A stretch of DNA of 20,036 nt from the IMG/VR virus record IMGVR_UViG_3300048586_000042, positions 1 through 20,036 of that record; one strand, written 5' to 3'. This DNA is from a virus. Made by a program: the position numbers and the translations under genes. Under the pieces are notes generated by a model, which was not told the DNA's origin, ran no database searches, and saw only the letters and a list, made by a program, of their open reading frames with translations. Positions within the stretch are counted from its first letter, which is position 1, and every line of letters begins with the position of its first letter. Below, one piece after another: positions 1-6,779 of the stretch.

Positions 1-151
1 GACCAAGCCGAAGCGCTGAGCCGTGCCGAGCGCGAAGCCGGGGTGCGTCGGCTGACCGCTGCGCTGCAAGAGTCCGGCTCATGGGAGTGCGCAGACTGCG
101 GCGAGGCGCTGCGTCGGGTGCCAGGCTGCGCACGAAAGGGGGCGGGGGTGA
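1..151 (+). pseudogene. TraR/DksA-like zinc-finger gene, 3' end, with internal deletion and frameshift
   Basis: The reading frame is open from base 1 and gives an acidic/Ala-rich helical stretch followed by CADCGEA (to about base 108), which looks like the first half of a phage TraR/DksA-type C4 zinc finger. The expected second half is not in that frame. It appears one frame over from base 110 as CVGCQAAHERGRG and ends at TGA 149-151. About a dozen residues of the usual linker between the two Cys pairs (R-rich, ending PG) are missing, so a deletion that is not a multiple of three fits best. The TGA overlaps a GTG at 148 in a GTGA junction, the usual coupling in this phage, which supports this as the original gene end. 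The true start lies outside the window. TraR-like proteins bind RNA polymerase; this copy has probably lost its finger. A sequencing error could explain the frameshift but not the missing linker. Confidence 0.55.
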
Positions 152-2082
152 GATATCTCTCCATCTGCTCCGGCATCGAGGCTGCATCCGTCGCGTGGCA
201 CCCGCTGGGCTGGCAGCCTGCCGGGTTCAGCGAGATCGAGCCCTTCCCGCGGGCCGTGCTGGAACAGCGGCTGGGCGCGGTCCCCGTGGACTGGGATCAC
301 CGGCATCGGCCGGGCAGCAACACCGTTCCCCTGTTCGGGGACTTCACCAAGATCGAGGCGCACCATGTCGGACCAGTTGACCTTCTTGTCGGCGGAACTC
401 CCTGCCAGTCGTTCAGCGTCGCAGGAAAGCGGCTTGGCCTGGACGATCCGCGCGGCCACCTCACCCTTGAGTTCCTGGCGCTGGCTCAACGAGTTCGCCC
501 CCGCTGGATCGTTTGGGAGAATGTCCCCGGCGTCCTGTCGGACGATGGAGGACGGACGTTTGGAACCTTCCTCGGGCTTCTGGGGGAACTCGGGTATGGG
601 TGGGCCTACCGAGTGCTTGACGCTCAGTTTGCAAGAGTGGGTGGTTTCGAGCGAGCTGTCCCACAACGCCGGCGTCGTGTGTTCGTTGTCGGACATCTTG
701 GAGACCCGTCCCGTGCCGCAGCGGTATTATTTGACCGCGAAAGCCTGCGCGGGAATCCTGCACCGCGCCGCAAAGCGGGGGAAGGAACTGCCGGCACAAT
801 TGGCGCGCGCACTTGCCGCAGTATCGGGGCCGACGATGCCGCCAATGGACACCTGATTTCCCTTTCCAGCGGCCAAGCCAATGCCGAGATCCGCACCGAC
901 GGCGGCGCCCCCTCGCTGACTTGCCTGCACGAAGCACCGATCGTTGCCCATAGCCTTCGGGCCGAAGGCTTTGACGCGAGCGAGGACGGGACGGGACGGC
1001 AGAACCTGGTGCCCATCCGGCGCTACAACTGCCCGAACTGCGGCTTCGGCATGGACGCTGAGCATCACTGTTGCCCGTGCTGCCTCATCGCCTTTGACAC
1101 CACGCAGATCACCAGCCCGGCCAACCGCAGCAATCCGCAGCCCGGCGATGCGTGTCACCCGCTGGCGGCGGGCGCCCATGCGCCAGCGGTGGCCTTCAGC
1201 TTCAAGGACAGCGGGAACGACGCGACGGTCGAGACAAGCCCGACACTGCGAAGCCTTGGGGCCTATTGCGCGAACGGCGGCAGCCAGATGGCGGTGGCGT
1301 TTGCCACAACCATTGAAACAGTGTATGGTGACAACCATGCCGATGCCGATGAAGCCGACGCCTATCAAGCACTGCGAGCATTGCGGGAAGCAGTTGGAGA
1401 GGAAGCGTATTCCAAGTGGTGCACTGGAATCCTTGCTGCATTTCGGACGCCGGAAGTTTTGCGATCAAAAGTGCATGGGCGCAGCGTTCGATGGGCGCGA
1501 GACGACTGGCACGAGCTGGGCGACGACGCACTACCACGCCCGGAAACTGGCGGCGCCTGGGCCGTGCTCACGCTGTGGGAAGCCGGATGCGTCGGACGTG
1601 CACCACGAGGATGGAAACCATCTGAACAACTCGCCCGGCAACTTGTCGCGCATCTGTCGCGGCTGCCACATCAAGGTGCATCGGCCGAAAGGTTCCTGCA
1701 CGATCTGCGGCGAGCCTGTGAAGGGCTTGGGCTTCTGCGAGAAGCACTATCAGCGGTTCAAGAGGCATGGCGATCCGAACGTCGTCAGAAAGAACCAGCA
1801 CGGCTAGGCTGGGCTGTCAGGCGGCTCACTCCGGTTGAAGCGGAGCGCCTTCAGGGCTTCCCCGACAACTTCACGCAGATCCCTTGGCGCGGAAAGCCTG
1901 CCGAGCAGTGCCCCGATGGTCCCCGCTACAAGGCGCTGGGCAACAGCATGGCAGTTAACGTGATGCGGTGGATCGGCCAGCGGATTGCAATTGTCGATGC
2001 CGCAACTGCGATTGAGTCCGCCGCGCCTTGGACAACGCGCTGCGTCGGCTGCCAGCAGAAACATGAAAGGAAGGCGCGGTGA
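148..2082 (+). CDS. DNA cytosine-C5 methyltransferase (phage type) with embedded genes
   Basis: This enzyme transfers a methyl group from AdoMet to C5 of cytosine in DNA, probably to protect phage DNA from host restriction. From GTG 148 (644 aa) the C5 motifs are in order: CSGIEAAS (motif I, near residue 7), GGTPCQSF with catalytic Cys86, ENVPG with Glu124, QRRRRVFVVG from Gln173, and at the C-terminus RLTPVEAERLQGFPD and YKALGNSMAVNV. A four-Cys ribbon (CPNC...CPCC, about 295-312) interrupts the variable region. GTG 148 is chosen because it overlaps the stop of the upstream zinc-finger remnant (GTGA) and follows a G-rich Shine-Dalgarno; the frame itself runs open from base 1. Residues about 393-553 are the shadow of an HNH gene, making the protein longer than relatives. 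The last 20 or so residues resemble half a TraR finger. Activity is uncertain because of the internal shadow segment. Confidence 0.9.
   Translation: MRYLSICSGIEAASVAWHPLGWQPAGFSEIEPFPRAVLEQRLGAVPVDWDHRHRPGSNTVPLFGDFTKIEAHHVGPVDLLVGGTPCQSFSVAGKRLGLDDPRGHLTLEFLALAQRVRPRWIVWENVPGVLSDDGGRTFGTFLGLLGELGYGWAYRVLDAQFARVGGFERAVPQRRRRVFVVGHLGDPSRAAAVLFDRESLRGNPAPRRKAGEGTAGTIGARTCRSIGADDAANGHLISLSSGQANAEIRTDGGAPSLTCLHEAPIVAHSLRAEGFDASEDGTGRQNLVPIRRYNCPNCGFGMDAEHHCCPCCLIAFDTTQITSPANRSNPQPGDACHPLAAGAHAPAVAFSFKDSGNDATVETSPTLRSLGAYCANGGSQMAVAFATTIETVYGDNHADADEADAYQALRALREAVGEEAYSKWCTGILAAFRTPEVLRSKVHGRSVRWARDDWHELGDDALPRPETGGAWAVLTLWEAGCVGRAPRGWKPSEQLARQLVAHLSRLPHQGASAERFLHDLRRACEGLGLLREALSAVQEAWRSERRQKEPARLGWAVRRLTPVEAERLQGFPDNFTQIPWRGKPAEQCPDGPRYKALGNSMAVNVMRWIGQRIAIVDAATAIESAAPWTTRCVGCQQKHERKAR
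365..856 (+). CDS. Overlapping gene inside the methyltransferase, unknown function
   Basis: This 163-residue frame lies wholly inside the methyltransferase gene, one frame over, from ATG 365 (a weak GAGG lies 8 nt upstream) to TGA 854-856. It does not read like a shadow. It begins MSDQLTFLSAELPASRSAS, has a Trp/Ser-rich middle with SGRMSPASC-like and SGMGGPTECLTL stretches, and ends in a compact basic helix region, SLSDILET followed by VPQRYYLTAKACAGIL and KRGKELPAQLARAL. I recognise this pattern as a recurring hypothetical protein in phages, found overlapping C5 methyltransferases, where the C-terminal SLSDILE/ACxGILRRAxKRGKxLP block is conserved. Its role is not known to me. It overlaps the catalytic part of the methyltransferase (PCQ to QRRR and beyond), so both frames are constrained. 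It is likely made by internal initiation on the same mRNA. Confidence 0.65.
   Translation: MSDQLTFLSAELPASRSASQESGLAWTIRAATSPLSSWRWLNEFAPAGSFGRMSPASCRTMEDGRLEPSSGFWGNSGMGGPTECLTLSLQEWVVSSELSHNAGVVCSLSDILETRPVPQRYYLTAKACAGILHRAAKRGKELPAQLARALAAVSGPTMPPMDT
1325..1807 (+). CDS. HNH endonuclease nested in the methyltransferase gene
   Basis: This 160-residue protein is read one frame over from the methyltransferase. It has an N-terminal zinc ribbon (CEHCGK and FCDQKC), a central CSRCGKPDASDVHHEDGNH block with an HNH core (His94, Asn106, His115 in VHHEDGN...NLSRICRGCHIKVH), and a C-terminal CTICGEPVKGLGFCEKHY finger ending in a basic RFKRHGDP tail. This domain order is typical of free-standing phage HNH homing endonucleases, which cut DNA to spread their own gene. 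ATG 1325 is the first start; ATGs at 1337, 1343 and 1349 are alternatives, and none has a strong Shine-Dalgarno. It sits between the variable region and the RLTP/LGNS end of the methyltransferase, where homologues hold short, divergent sequence. Codon use is GC3-rich. The nuclease assignment is strong; whether it is active as a homing enzyme is inferred. Confidence 0.85.
   Translation: MVTTMPMPMKPTPIKHCEHCGKQLERKRIPSGALESLLHFGRRKFCDQKCMGAAFDGRETTGTSWATTHYHARKLAAPGPCSRCGKPDASDVHHEDGNHLNNSPGNLSRICRGCHIKVHRPKGSCTICGEPVKGLGFCEKHYQRFKRHGDPNVVRKNQHG
2011..2082 (+). other. TraR-like zinc-finger C-terminal half fused to the methyltransferase end
   Basis: After the last methyltransferase motif the protein ends in IESAAPWTTRCVGCQQKHER, the usual second half of a phage TraR/DksA-type finger (hydrophobic-Pro-Trp, Cys-x2-Cys-Gln, then His-Glu-Arg). 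No first Cys pair precedes it. Bases 2041-2082 match the upstream remnant at 110-151 at 29 of 42 positions by hand alignment, and both end in a GTGA junction with the next gene. This looks like a second zinc-finger copy that lost its N-terminal half and was joined in frame to the methyltransferase. Confidence 0.55.
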
Positions 2083-3686
2083 CGCTATCCCTTCGACCCT
2101 ATCAGGAAGCTGCGCTCTCCGGCCTGTGGAACTGGTTTGCGAGCCGAGACGGCAACCCGCTCGTCGTGCTGCCCACTGGCGCAGGGAAAAGCCTCGTCAT
2201 CGCGGAATGGTGCAAGCTGGTGTTCGACACCGACCCCGGTGCGCGCATCCTGGTCCTCGCCCACGTCCGCGAACTCATCGCCCAGAACTTCGCCGAGCTG
2301 ATCGGCCTCTGGCCCGATGCGCCGGCAGGCATCTATTCCGCCGGGCTCAACCGACGCGACTTGCGCGCCCGGCTGCTGTTCGCCTCGATCCAATCCATCC
2401 ATAAGCACGCCTACGACCTGCAGCAGGTCGACATGGTGCTGGTTGATGAAGCACACCTCATCCCCCGCGACAGCGACACCATGTATAAGCGCTTCCTGGA
2501 GCAGCTGCGCACCATCAACCCAGCGCTCAAGATCATCGGCCTCACCGCCACCCCGTTCCGCCTCGACAGCGGCCGTCTGGACGAGGGCGATGGCAGGATG
2601 TTCGACGGCATCGCCCACGAAACCAAAGTCGGCGACCTGATCCACGACGGCTATCTCGCACCGCCCATCAGCCGCCGCCAGAAAGCCCAGATCGACACCA
2701 CGGGCGTCGGAACACGCGGCGGAGATTTCATCGCGTCCCAACTCGAAAGCGCGGCGCTCGACCCGGAAGTCGTCGCCGCAATCGCGGACCGCATTGTCGA
2801 GGAGGGGCGGGATCGGCGCGGATGGCTGATCTTCGGCTGCACCGTGAAGCATTGCGAAGTGCTAGCCGAGGCCTTGCGCGATCGCGGATACGACGGAGCA
2901 GGCGTGTTCGGCGACACGGAAAAACGGGACCGCGACCGGCTCATCGCCGACTTCAAGGCCCAGCGTCTGCGCTTCCTGGTCTCACAAGGCGTGCTGACGA
3001 CAGGCTTCAACGCCCGGCATGTCGACCTGATCGCGCTGGCACGGCCCACAAAGTCAACCGGCCTCTACATCCAGATGGTCGGACGCGGCACCCGCCTTTC
3101 GCCGGAGACGCACAAGGAGGACTGCCTCGTCCTCGACTTCGGCGGAAACATCACCCGGCACGGCCCGTTCGACGATCCCTTCATCCCGGCGAAGAAGCCG
3201 AAAGGGGAGGGCATGGCGCCGTTCAAGGAATGCCCGGAATGCCAGACCGCGTGCGGCACCATGACCCGCATCTGCCCCGGATGCGGCTTCGAATTCCCGC
3301 CGCCGGAGCGCGTGGTGCACGCCGCACCAGACGACAAGCCCATCCTCTCCGTCGAGCCGGAATGGCTGGACGTGGTCGAGGCCAACTACCGGCGGCACGA
3401 GAAGGCCGATGGCGGCCCGGTCTCGATGCGGGTTGAATATCGCGTCGGCCTGTCATGGCACCGCGAATGGGTGTGCTTCGAGCATCAGGGCTATGCCCGC
3501 ACCAAGGCGGAAAGCTGGTGGCTCCGCCGCGCACCTGCACCCGTTCCGCGCACCGTTGCCGACGCCATGGCGCGGGCGGCCGAGATCGCGGTGCCGTCGC
3601 ACATCCGGGTGAAGCGGAACGGCAAGTTCGACGAGGTGATCGCGTTCCGGTTTCCGCCGGCAGGCGAGCGGGCGGAGGCGGCATGA
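2079..3686 (+). CDS. DEAH-type superfamily 2 helicase
   Basis: An ATP-driven DNA or RNA helicase of the phage SF2 family, probably acting in replication or recombination. The motifs run in order: PTGAGKS (Walker A, Lys37), LVLAHVRELIAQN (Ia), VDEAH (Asp123-His126), GLTATPFR (III), LIFGCTVKHCEVLAEAL (IV), LVSQGVLTTGFN (V) and IQMVGRGTR (VI, from about Gln332). A zinc ribbon follows (Cys385, Cys388 and ICPGCG near 400), then a C-terminal domain of about 100 residues rich in Trp and basic residues that may bind nucleic acid. The 535-residue length is normal for this phage family. GTG 2079 overlaps the methyltransferase stop (GTGA), showing translational coupling, and its end overlaps the next gene by ATGA. 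Confidence 0.93.
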   Translation: MTLSLRPYQEAALSGLWNWFASRDGNPLVVLPTGAGKSLVIAEWCKLVFDTDPGARILVLAHVRELIAQNFAELIGLWPDAPAGIYSAGLNRRDLRARLLFASIQSIHKHAYDLQQVDMVLVDEAHLIPRDSDTMYKRFLEQLRTINPALKIIGLTATPFRLDSGRLDEGDGRMFDGIAHETKVGDLIHDGYLAPPISRRQKAQIDTTGVGTRGGDFIASQLESAALDPEVVAAIADRIVEEGRDRRGWLIFGCTVKHCEVLAEALRDRGYDGAGVFGDTEKRDRDRLIADFKAQRLRFLVSQGVLTTGFNARHVDLIALARPTKSTGLYIQMVGRGTRLSPETHKEDCLVLDFGGNITRHGPFDDPFIPAKKPKGEGMAPFKECPECQTACGTMTRICPGCGFEFPPPERVVHAAPDDKPILSVEPEWLDVVEANYRRHEKADGGPVSMRVEYRVGLSWHREWVCFEHQGYARTKAESWWLRRAPAPVPRTVADAMARAAEIAVPSHIRVKRNGKFDEVIAFRFPPAGERAEAA

Positions 3687-4039
3687 CCCGCCCGTCGCCT
3701 CCCTACGCTCCGAAGCGAATGTGCTTCTGCGGCCGGCAGGCCCGCGGCTTCATCTTCCGCCTGCCACAGACCCCCACCGTCCACACCTGCTCAATGCCCT
3801 GCCTCGACATCGCCCACGCAAGGAACGGCAACATGGCCCTCACCACACTCACGAATGACGAATTCGACAGCATCATGGCCGCCTCGCCCGAGATCGGCGC
3901 TTACCTCGAAAGGATCGGGAAGTCCGACCTCGCCGCCATGTCGCAGGTCGAGTGGCTGGACTTCCTCGCCCACGCCTACAGCACCATCTGCGAGTTAAAC
4001 CGGGCCAAGTGGCAGGCCGCCGACGCGGTGCCGTTCTGA
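3683..4039 (+). CDS. Small Cys-containing protein, DUF6511-like
   Basis: This 118-residue protein is coupled on both sides: ATG 3683 overlaps the helicase stop (ATGA), and its TGA (4037-4039) overlaps the primase start (TGATG). The N-terminus, MCFCGRQARGF and then CSMPCLD, suggests a small zinc site. The rest is acidic and helical, with YLERIGKSDLAAMSQVEWLDFL, close to the pattern I associate with the DUF6511 family found beside phage helicases and primases (IG-K/R-T/S-DLA, then E-W-hydrophobic-x-F). Its role is unknown; position suggests an accessory factor for helicase or primase. The frame is open further upstream in the helicase, but the coupled ATG and Cys motif support this start. The family name is a recollection, not a search result. 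Confidence 0.75.
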   Translation: MTRPSPPYAPKRMCFCGRQARGFIFRLPQTPTVHTCSMPCLDIAHARNGNMALTTLTNDEFDSIMAASPEIGAYLERIGKSDLAAMSQVEWLDFLAHAYSTICELNRAKWQAADAVPF

Positions 4040-6423
4040 TGGCCGCCCCCGCATTCGATGCGCTGAGCGCGCGCGAACTGTTCGCGCACCTCAGCCAAAT
4101 CCACCTCGTTTTCATCCATCCCAACGGCCTCAGCGTGCGCGGCCGCGATTTCGGAAAGGACGCAGACGCCGCGATCGATGCCGCCAGCGCGGCGAACGCC
4201 GAGGGATACAACATCTACTGGACCGTCAACCAGGTCCGGCCCGGGCTCAACACCAAGCCGAAGAAAAGCGACATCACCGCCGCCCGATTCGTGCATGTCG
4301 ATATCGACCCACCGAAGACCGGAGGCGCGTTCGACAAGCCCTGCATCATCGAGGCGCTGACAGGGCTCGGAAATGGGCGCGCGCTGCCGCCCAGCTTCAT
4401 CATCGACAGCGGCGGCGGCCTGCAAGCCTTCTGGCGTCTGGACGCGCCTTGCGAAAACCTAGCCTCCATCGAGGCCATCAACCGGCAGGTGCAGGATTAC
4501 TGCGACGCCGATAGCTGCTGGAATATAGACCGGCTCATGCGGGTGCCGGGAACGGTCAACCACCCGGACGCCCGCAAGCGCGCGCGGGGGCGCGTCGCGG
4601 CACTTGCCACATGGGCCATCCCCGACGATGGGGTGTGCTACGAGCCCCACGCGCTGGCCGCCGCCTTCCCGCCGGAACGCCCGCGCGCTGCAAGCAACCC
4701 GGACACGGCACTCGCCTTGCCGGAAAACGTCGATCCGCTGACAGCGGATGGCCTCGGGCTTTCCGAGTTCGATCCGATCCGGTTCGCAATCGAGCAGCCG
4801 CCGGGGCACGACCGCAGCGGCGATGGGCTGGCCTGCGCCCGCCTGATGGCCAACGCCGGGCACACCGATGCCCAAATCATGGGCGTGCTGCTCAATGCCG
4901 ACAACGCCGTTTCCGCCCACTACCTCGGGCAGCGCGACCCGCGCCGGGCAGCCGCGCGCACCATCCAGCTCGTCCGATCGGACGGGCCGCCATCGGGCGA
5001 GGTGCGGCATGAAACCGTGCCGATGATTCCAGACGATCAGTTTGCGCTTTTCGTCGCCAGGATGAAAGACAAGGTGCGAAAGGCGATGGTGCCGGCCGAG
5101 TTCAAGGTGCCAGAGCCAGACGAGAACATTGCCGAGGCACCGCGCATCGGAGTTCCGGGATGGCGGCGCGACCTTGGCGATGGGGCCATTGCCCAGTTCA
5201 TCGATCATGTCGTCTCAACCGCTCCAAGCCCGCAGCCATGGCTGACGCTGGGGGCCGCGCTCCCCATGTTCGGGGCGGCAGCAGGCCGCCGCTATGCCGG
5301 ACCAACAAACCTGCGCACCAACCTCTACAGCATCGGGATCGCCCGGAGCGGTGGCGGAAAGGATCGCCCCCTCAGCGCCTGCACCGAACTGATGATCGCG
5401 GCCGGGCTGGCAAACCATGTCGGCTCCAGCAAGATCGCATCCGGCTCCGGTCTCATCACCGCCGTCACCCGTAACCCATCCATCTTCTTCCCGATCGACG
5501 AGATCGGGTTCCTCGTCTCCGCCGCATCCGACCGCCGCCGCGCGCCGAAGCATATCGTGGAGATCATGGACATCTTCACCGAGTTTTACCCACGAGCGAA
5601 CGGCACATTCCTGGGAACCGCCTATGCGAACGACAAGGAGCGCCCGCGCGAGGTGATCGAGCAGCCATGCCTGTGCCTGTTCGGCGTCACCACGCCGCGC
5701 GTTTTCTGGGGCGCGCTCTCCAGCGCCAACCTTGAGGACGGATCGCTCGCGCGCATGATCATCTTCGAGAGCGAGAACGACTACCCTGACCTGCAACACA
5801 ACCTGACGCCGAAACACATGCCGGAGCAGCTGGTCGAGATCACAAAAGCCATCGCCAATGGCGCAGACGGGCACAACCCGTTTCCGATCGGTAACGCCGC
5901 CGCCATCGCCCCCAAACCCTACACCGTTCCATATGCCGACGCCAGCGCGGCGGCCATGTGGATCGAGATGCGGGAGACACAGCTCTCCCTGTCCCGCGCC
6001 AACGACAATGACGCCATCTCAGGCGTGATTGCCAGACTTGCCGAAAACGCCGCCAAGATCGCGCTGGTTAAGGCCATCAGCGACAATCCGCGCGCTCCGG
6101 CCATCACTGTCCGCGACCTGGAATGGGCTATGAGCATCGCCAAGCGCAGCGTCGACACGCTGACTCAGGCGGCCAAGGAGAATGTCGCCGACACTGAGCA
6201 CGAAACCCTGTCCAAGCGGGTTTTCCGCTTGATCGCCGATGCCGGGCAGGCGGGCATCGACGGGACTTCGCTCAGCCGGAAAACCCAGTTCCTGGACCGC
6301 AGGCGGCGCGCCGATATTCTGGCCGGCCTGGCCGAAGCCGAAATGATCCGGGTGATGGAAATCCCGCGCGCCGATGGAAAGAAATTCGGAACCCCGAAAT
6401 ATCTCTACTTCGACATCACGTGA
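4039..6423 (+). CDS. Primase-helicase: AEP/RepB-like primase fused to a DUF3987-like ATPase
   Basis: A 794-residue replication protein. The N-terminal part carries archaeo-eukaryotic-type primase signatures: VHVDIDPP with Asp88 and Asp90 (metal ligands), IDSGGGLQAFWRL from about residue 122, and RLMRVPGTVNHPD near 164-176. A linker containing a helical GHTDAQIMGVLLNADN block leads to a C-terminal P-loop module with an odd Walker A, IARSGGGKDRP (Ser437-Asp442, Lys441 followed by Asp rather than Ser/Thr), and Walker B FFPIDEIGF (Asp487, Glu488), then a helical tail with a winged-helix look. This pairing synthesises primers and loads or drives a helicase at the phage origin. ATG 4039 overlaps the previous stop (TGATG). 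It is the last gene before the AT-rich repeat region, which fits an origin next to its initiator. Confidence 0.85.
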   Translation: MAAPAFDALSARELFAHLSQIHLVFIHPNGLSVRGRDFGKDADAAIDAASAANAEGYNIYWTVNQVRPGLNTKPKKSDITAARFVHVDIDPPKTGGAFDKPCIIEALTGLGNGRALPPSFIIDSGGGLQAFWRLDAPCENLASIEAINRQVQDYCDADSCWNIDRLMRVPGTVNHPDARKRARGRVAALATWAIPDDGVCYEPHALAAAFPPERPRAASNPDTALALPENVDPLTADGLGLSEFDPIRFAIEQPPGHDRSGDGLACARLMANAGHTDAQIMGVLLNADNAVSAHYLGQRDPRRAAARTIQLVRSDGPPSGEVRHETVPMIPDDQFALFVARMKDKVRKAMVPAEFKVPEPDENIAEAPRIGVPGWRRDLGDGAIAQFIDHVVSTAPSPQPWLTLGAALPMFGAAAGRRYAGPTNLRTNLYSIGIARSGGGKDRPLSACTELMIAAGLANHVGSSKIASGSGLITAVTRNPSIFFPIDEIGFLVSAASDRRRAPKHIVEIMDIFTEFYPRANGTFLGTAYANDKERPREVIEQPCLCLFGVTTPRVFWGALSSANLEDGSLARMIIFESENDYPDLQHNLTPKHMPEQLVEITKAIANGADGHNPFPIGNAAAIAPKPYTVPYADASAAAMWIEMRETQLSLSRANDNDAISGVIARLAENAAKIALVKAISDNPRAPAITVRDLEWAMSIAKRSVDTLTQAAKENVADTEHETLSKRVFRLIADAGQAGIDGTSLSRKTQFLDRRRRADILAGLAEAEMIRVMEIPRADGKKFGTPKYLYFDIT

Positions 6424-6433
6424 GAGGCAGGCG

Positions 6434-6453
6434 TTGAAGACTTAAATCTTCAA
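6434..6453. repeat. Inverted repeat TTGAAGA/TCTTCAA just after the primase gene
   Basis: TTGAAGACTTAAATCTTCAA is a near-perfect 20-nt palindrome: 7-bp arms with TTAA at the centre and one mismatched pair. It starts 11 nt after the primase stop and shares the core TTGAAGA with the iterons 200 nt downstream, so it may bind the same protein. It could also act as a weak RNA hairpin at the transcript end. Confidence 0.6.
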
Positions 6454-6536
6454 GCTCTGACTTCAAACGCATAAGCTATTGATAAAATAGGCGTAATGTT
6501 AAAATTCAAGACTTCAATCAACCCATGTCTCTTATA

Positions 6537-6551
6537 TCCCCCATAGGGGGA
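6537..6551. repeat. Short palindrome TCCCCCATAGGGGGA
   Basis: Six-bp arms around an ATA centre form a G/C-only island in AT-rich DNA. It could be an operator half-site pair or a short hairpin. There is no T-run after it, so it is not a classic terminator. Confidence 0.4.
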
Positions 6552-6606
6552 CACGGTAAGACACATGCCATAATATATATATTGAATTGAATTCTTGAAT
6601 TTTAAT

Positions 6607-6619
6607 GTATTTTTAATAC
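6607..6619. repeat. Short palindrome GTATTTTTAATAC
   Basis: Five-bp arms (GTATT/AATAC) around TTT, located 20 nt before the tandem repeats and overlapping the weak -35 of the candidate promoter. A repressor or initiator site is possible; chance occurrence in AT-rich DNA is not excluded. Confidence 0.35.
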
Positions 6620-6639
6620 AAAACAACAACTTGTATGAT
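6611..6639 (+). promoter_or_regulatory. Candidate promoter driving the packaging and head genes
   Basis: TATGAT at 6634-6639 is a good -10 match, with TTTTAA at 6611-6616 as a weak -35 at 17-nt spacing. Transcription would start inside the tandem repeats that begin at 6640, so a protein bound there would control it. Direction and position fit a late promoter for the genes from 6793 onward, but alphaproteobacterial or phage polymerase preferences may differ. Confidence 0.3.
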
Positions 6640-6672
6640 TTGAAGATTGGTTGAAGATTGGTTGAAGATTGG
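6640..6672. repeat. Three tandem 11-bp iterons, TTGAAGATTGG
   Basis: TTGAAGATTGG is repeated three times without change or gap at 6640, 6651 and 6662. An 11-bp period is close to one helical turn, so three protein molecules would line up on one face of the DNA. Such iterons are typical of origins bound by an initiator or of cooperative operators. The primase-helicase gene immediately upstream makes an origin plausible. Confidence 0.75.
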
Positions 6673-6779
6673 AAGTTTTGCGCTGGCGGGAAAAATCGGG
6701 CCGATCGTGCTGATGCCGTCAGGGATTTGCGGCGGTAGCTCCGCAATGCTATCAGCAACGCCGACGCCACGATCTCCGC

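Noticed and set aside
81-380. Frame-3 open frame at the start of the methyltransferase
   Set aside because: Arg/Gly/Ala-rich shadow with no family-like blocks, unlike the frame-2 gene at 365-856.
1300-1815. Group I intron or intein around the HNH gene in the methyltransferase
   Set aside because: The host frame stays open through the whole insert and no intein splice-junction residues (Cys/Ser start, His-Asn end) or obvious intron core were seen. Kept only as a test to run.
6537-6551. Rho-independent terminator after the primase gene
   Set aside because: The stem is short and lies more than 100 nt after the stop, and no T-run follows.
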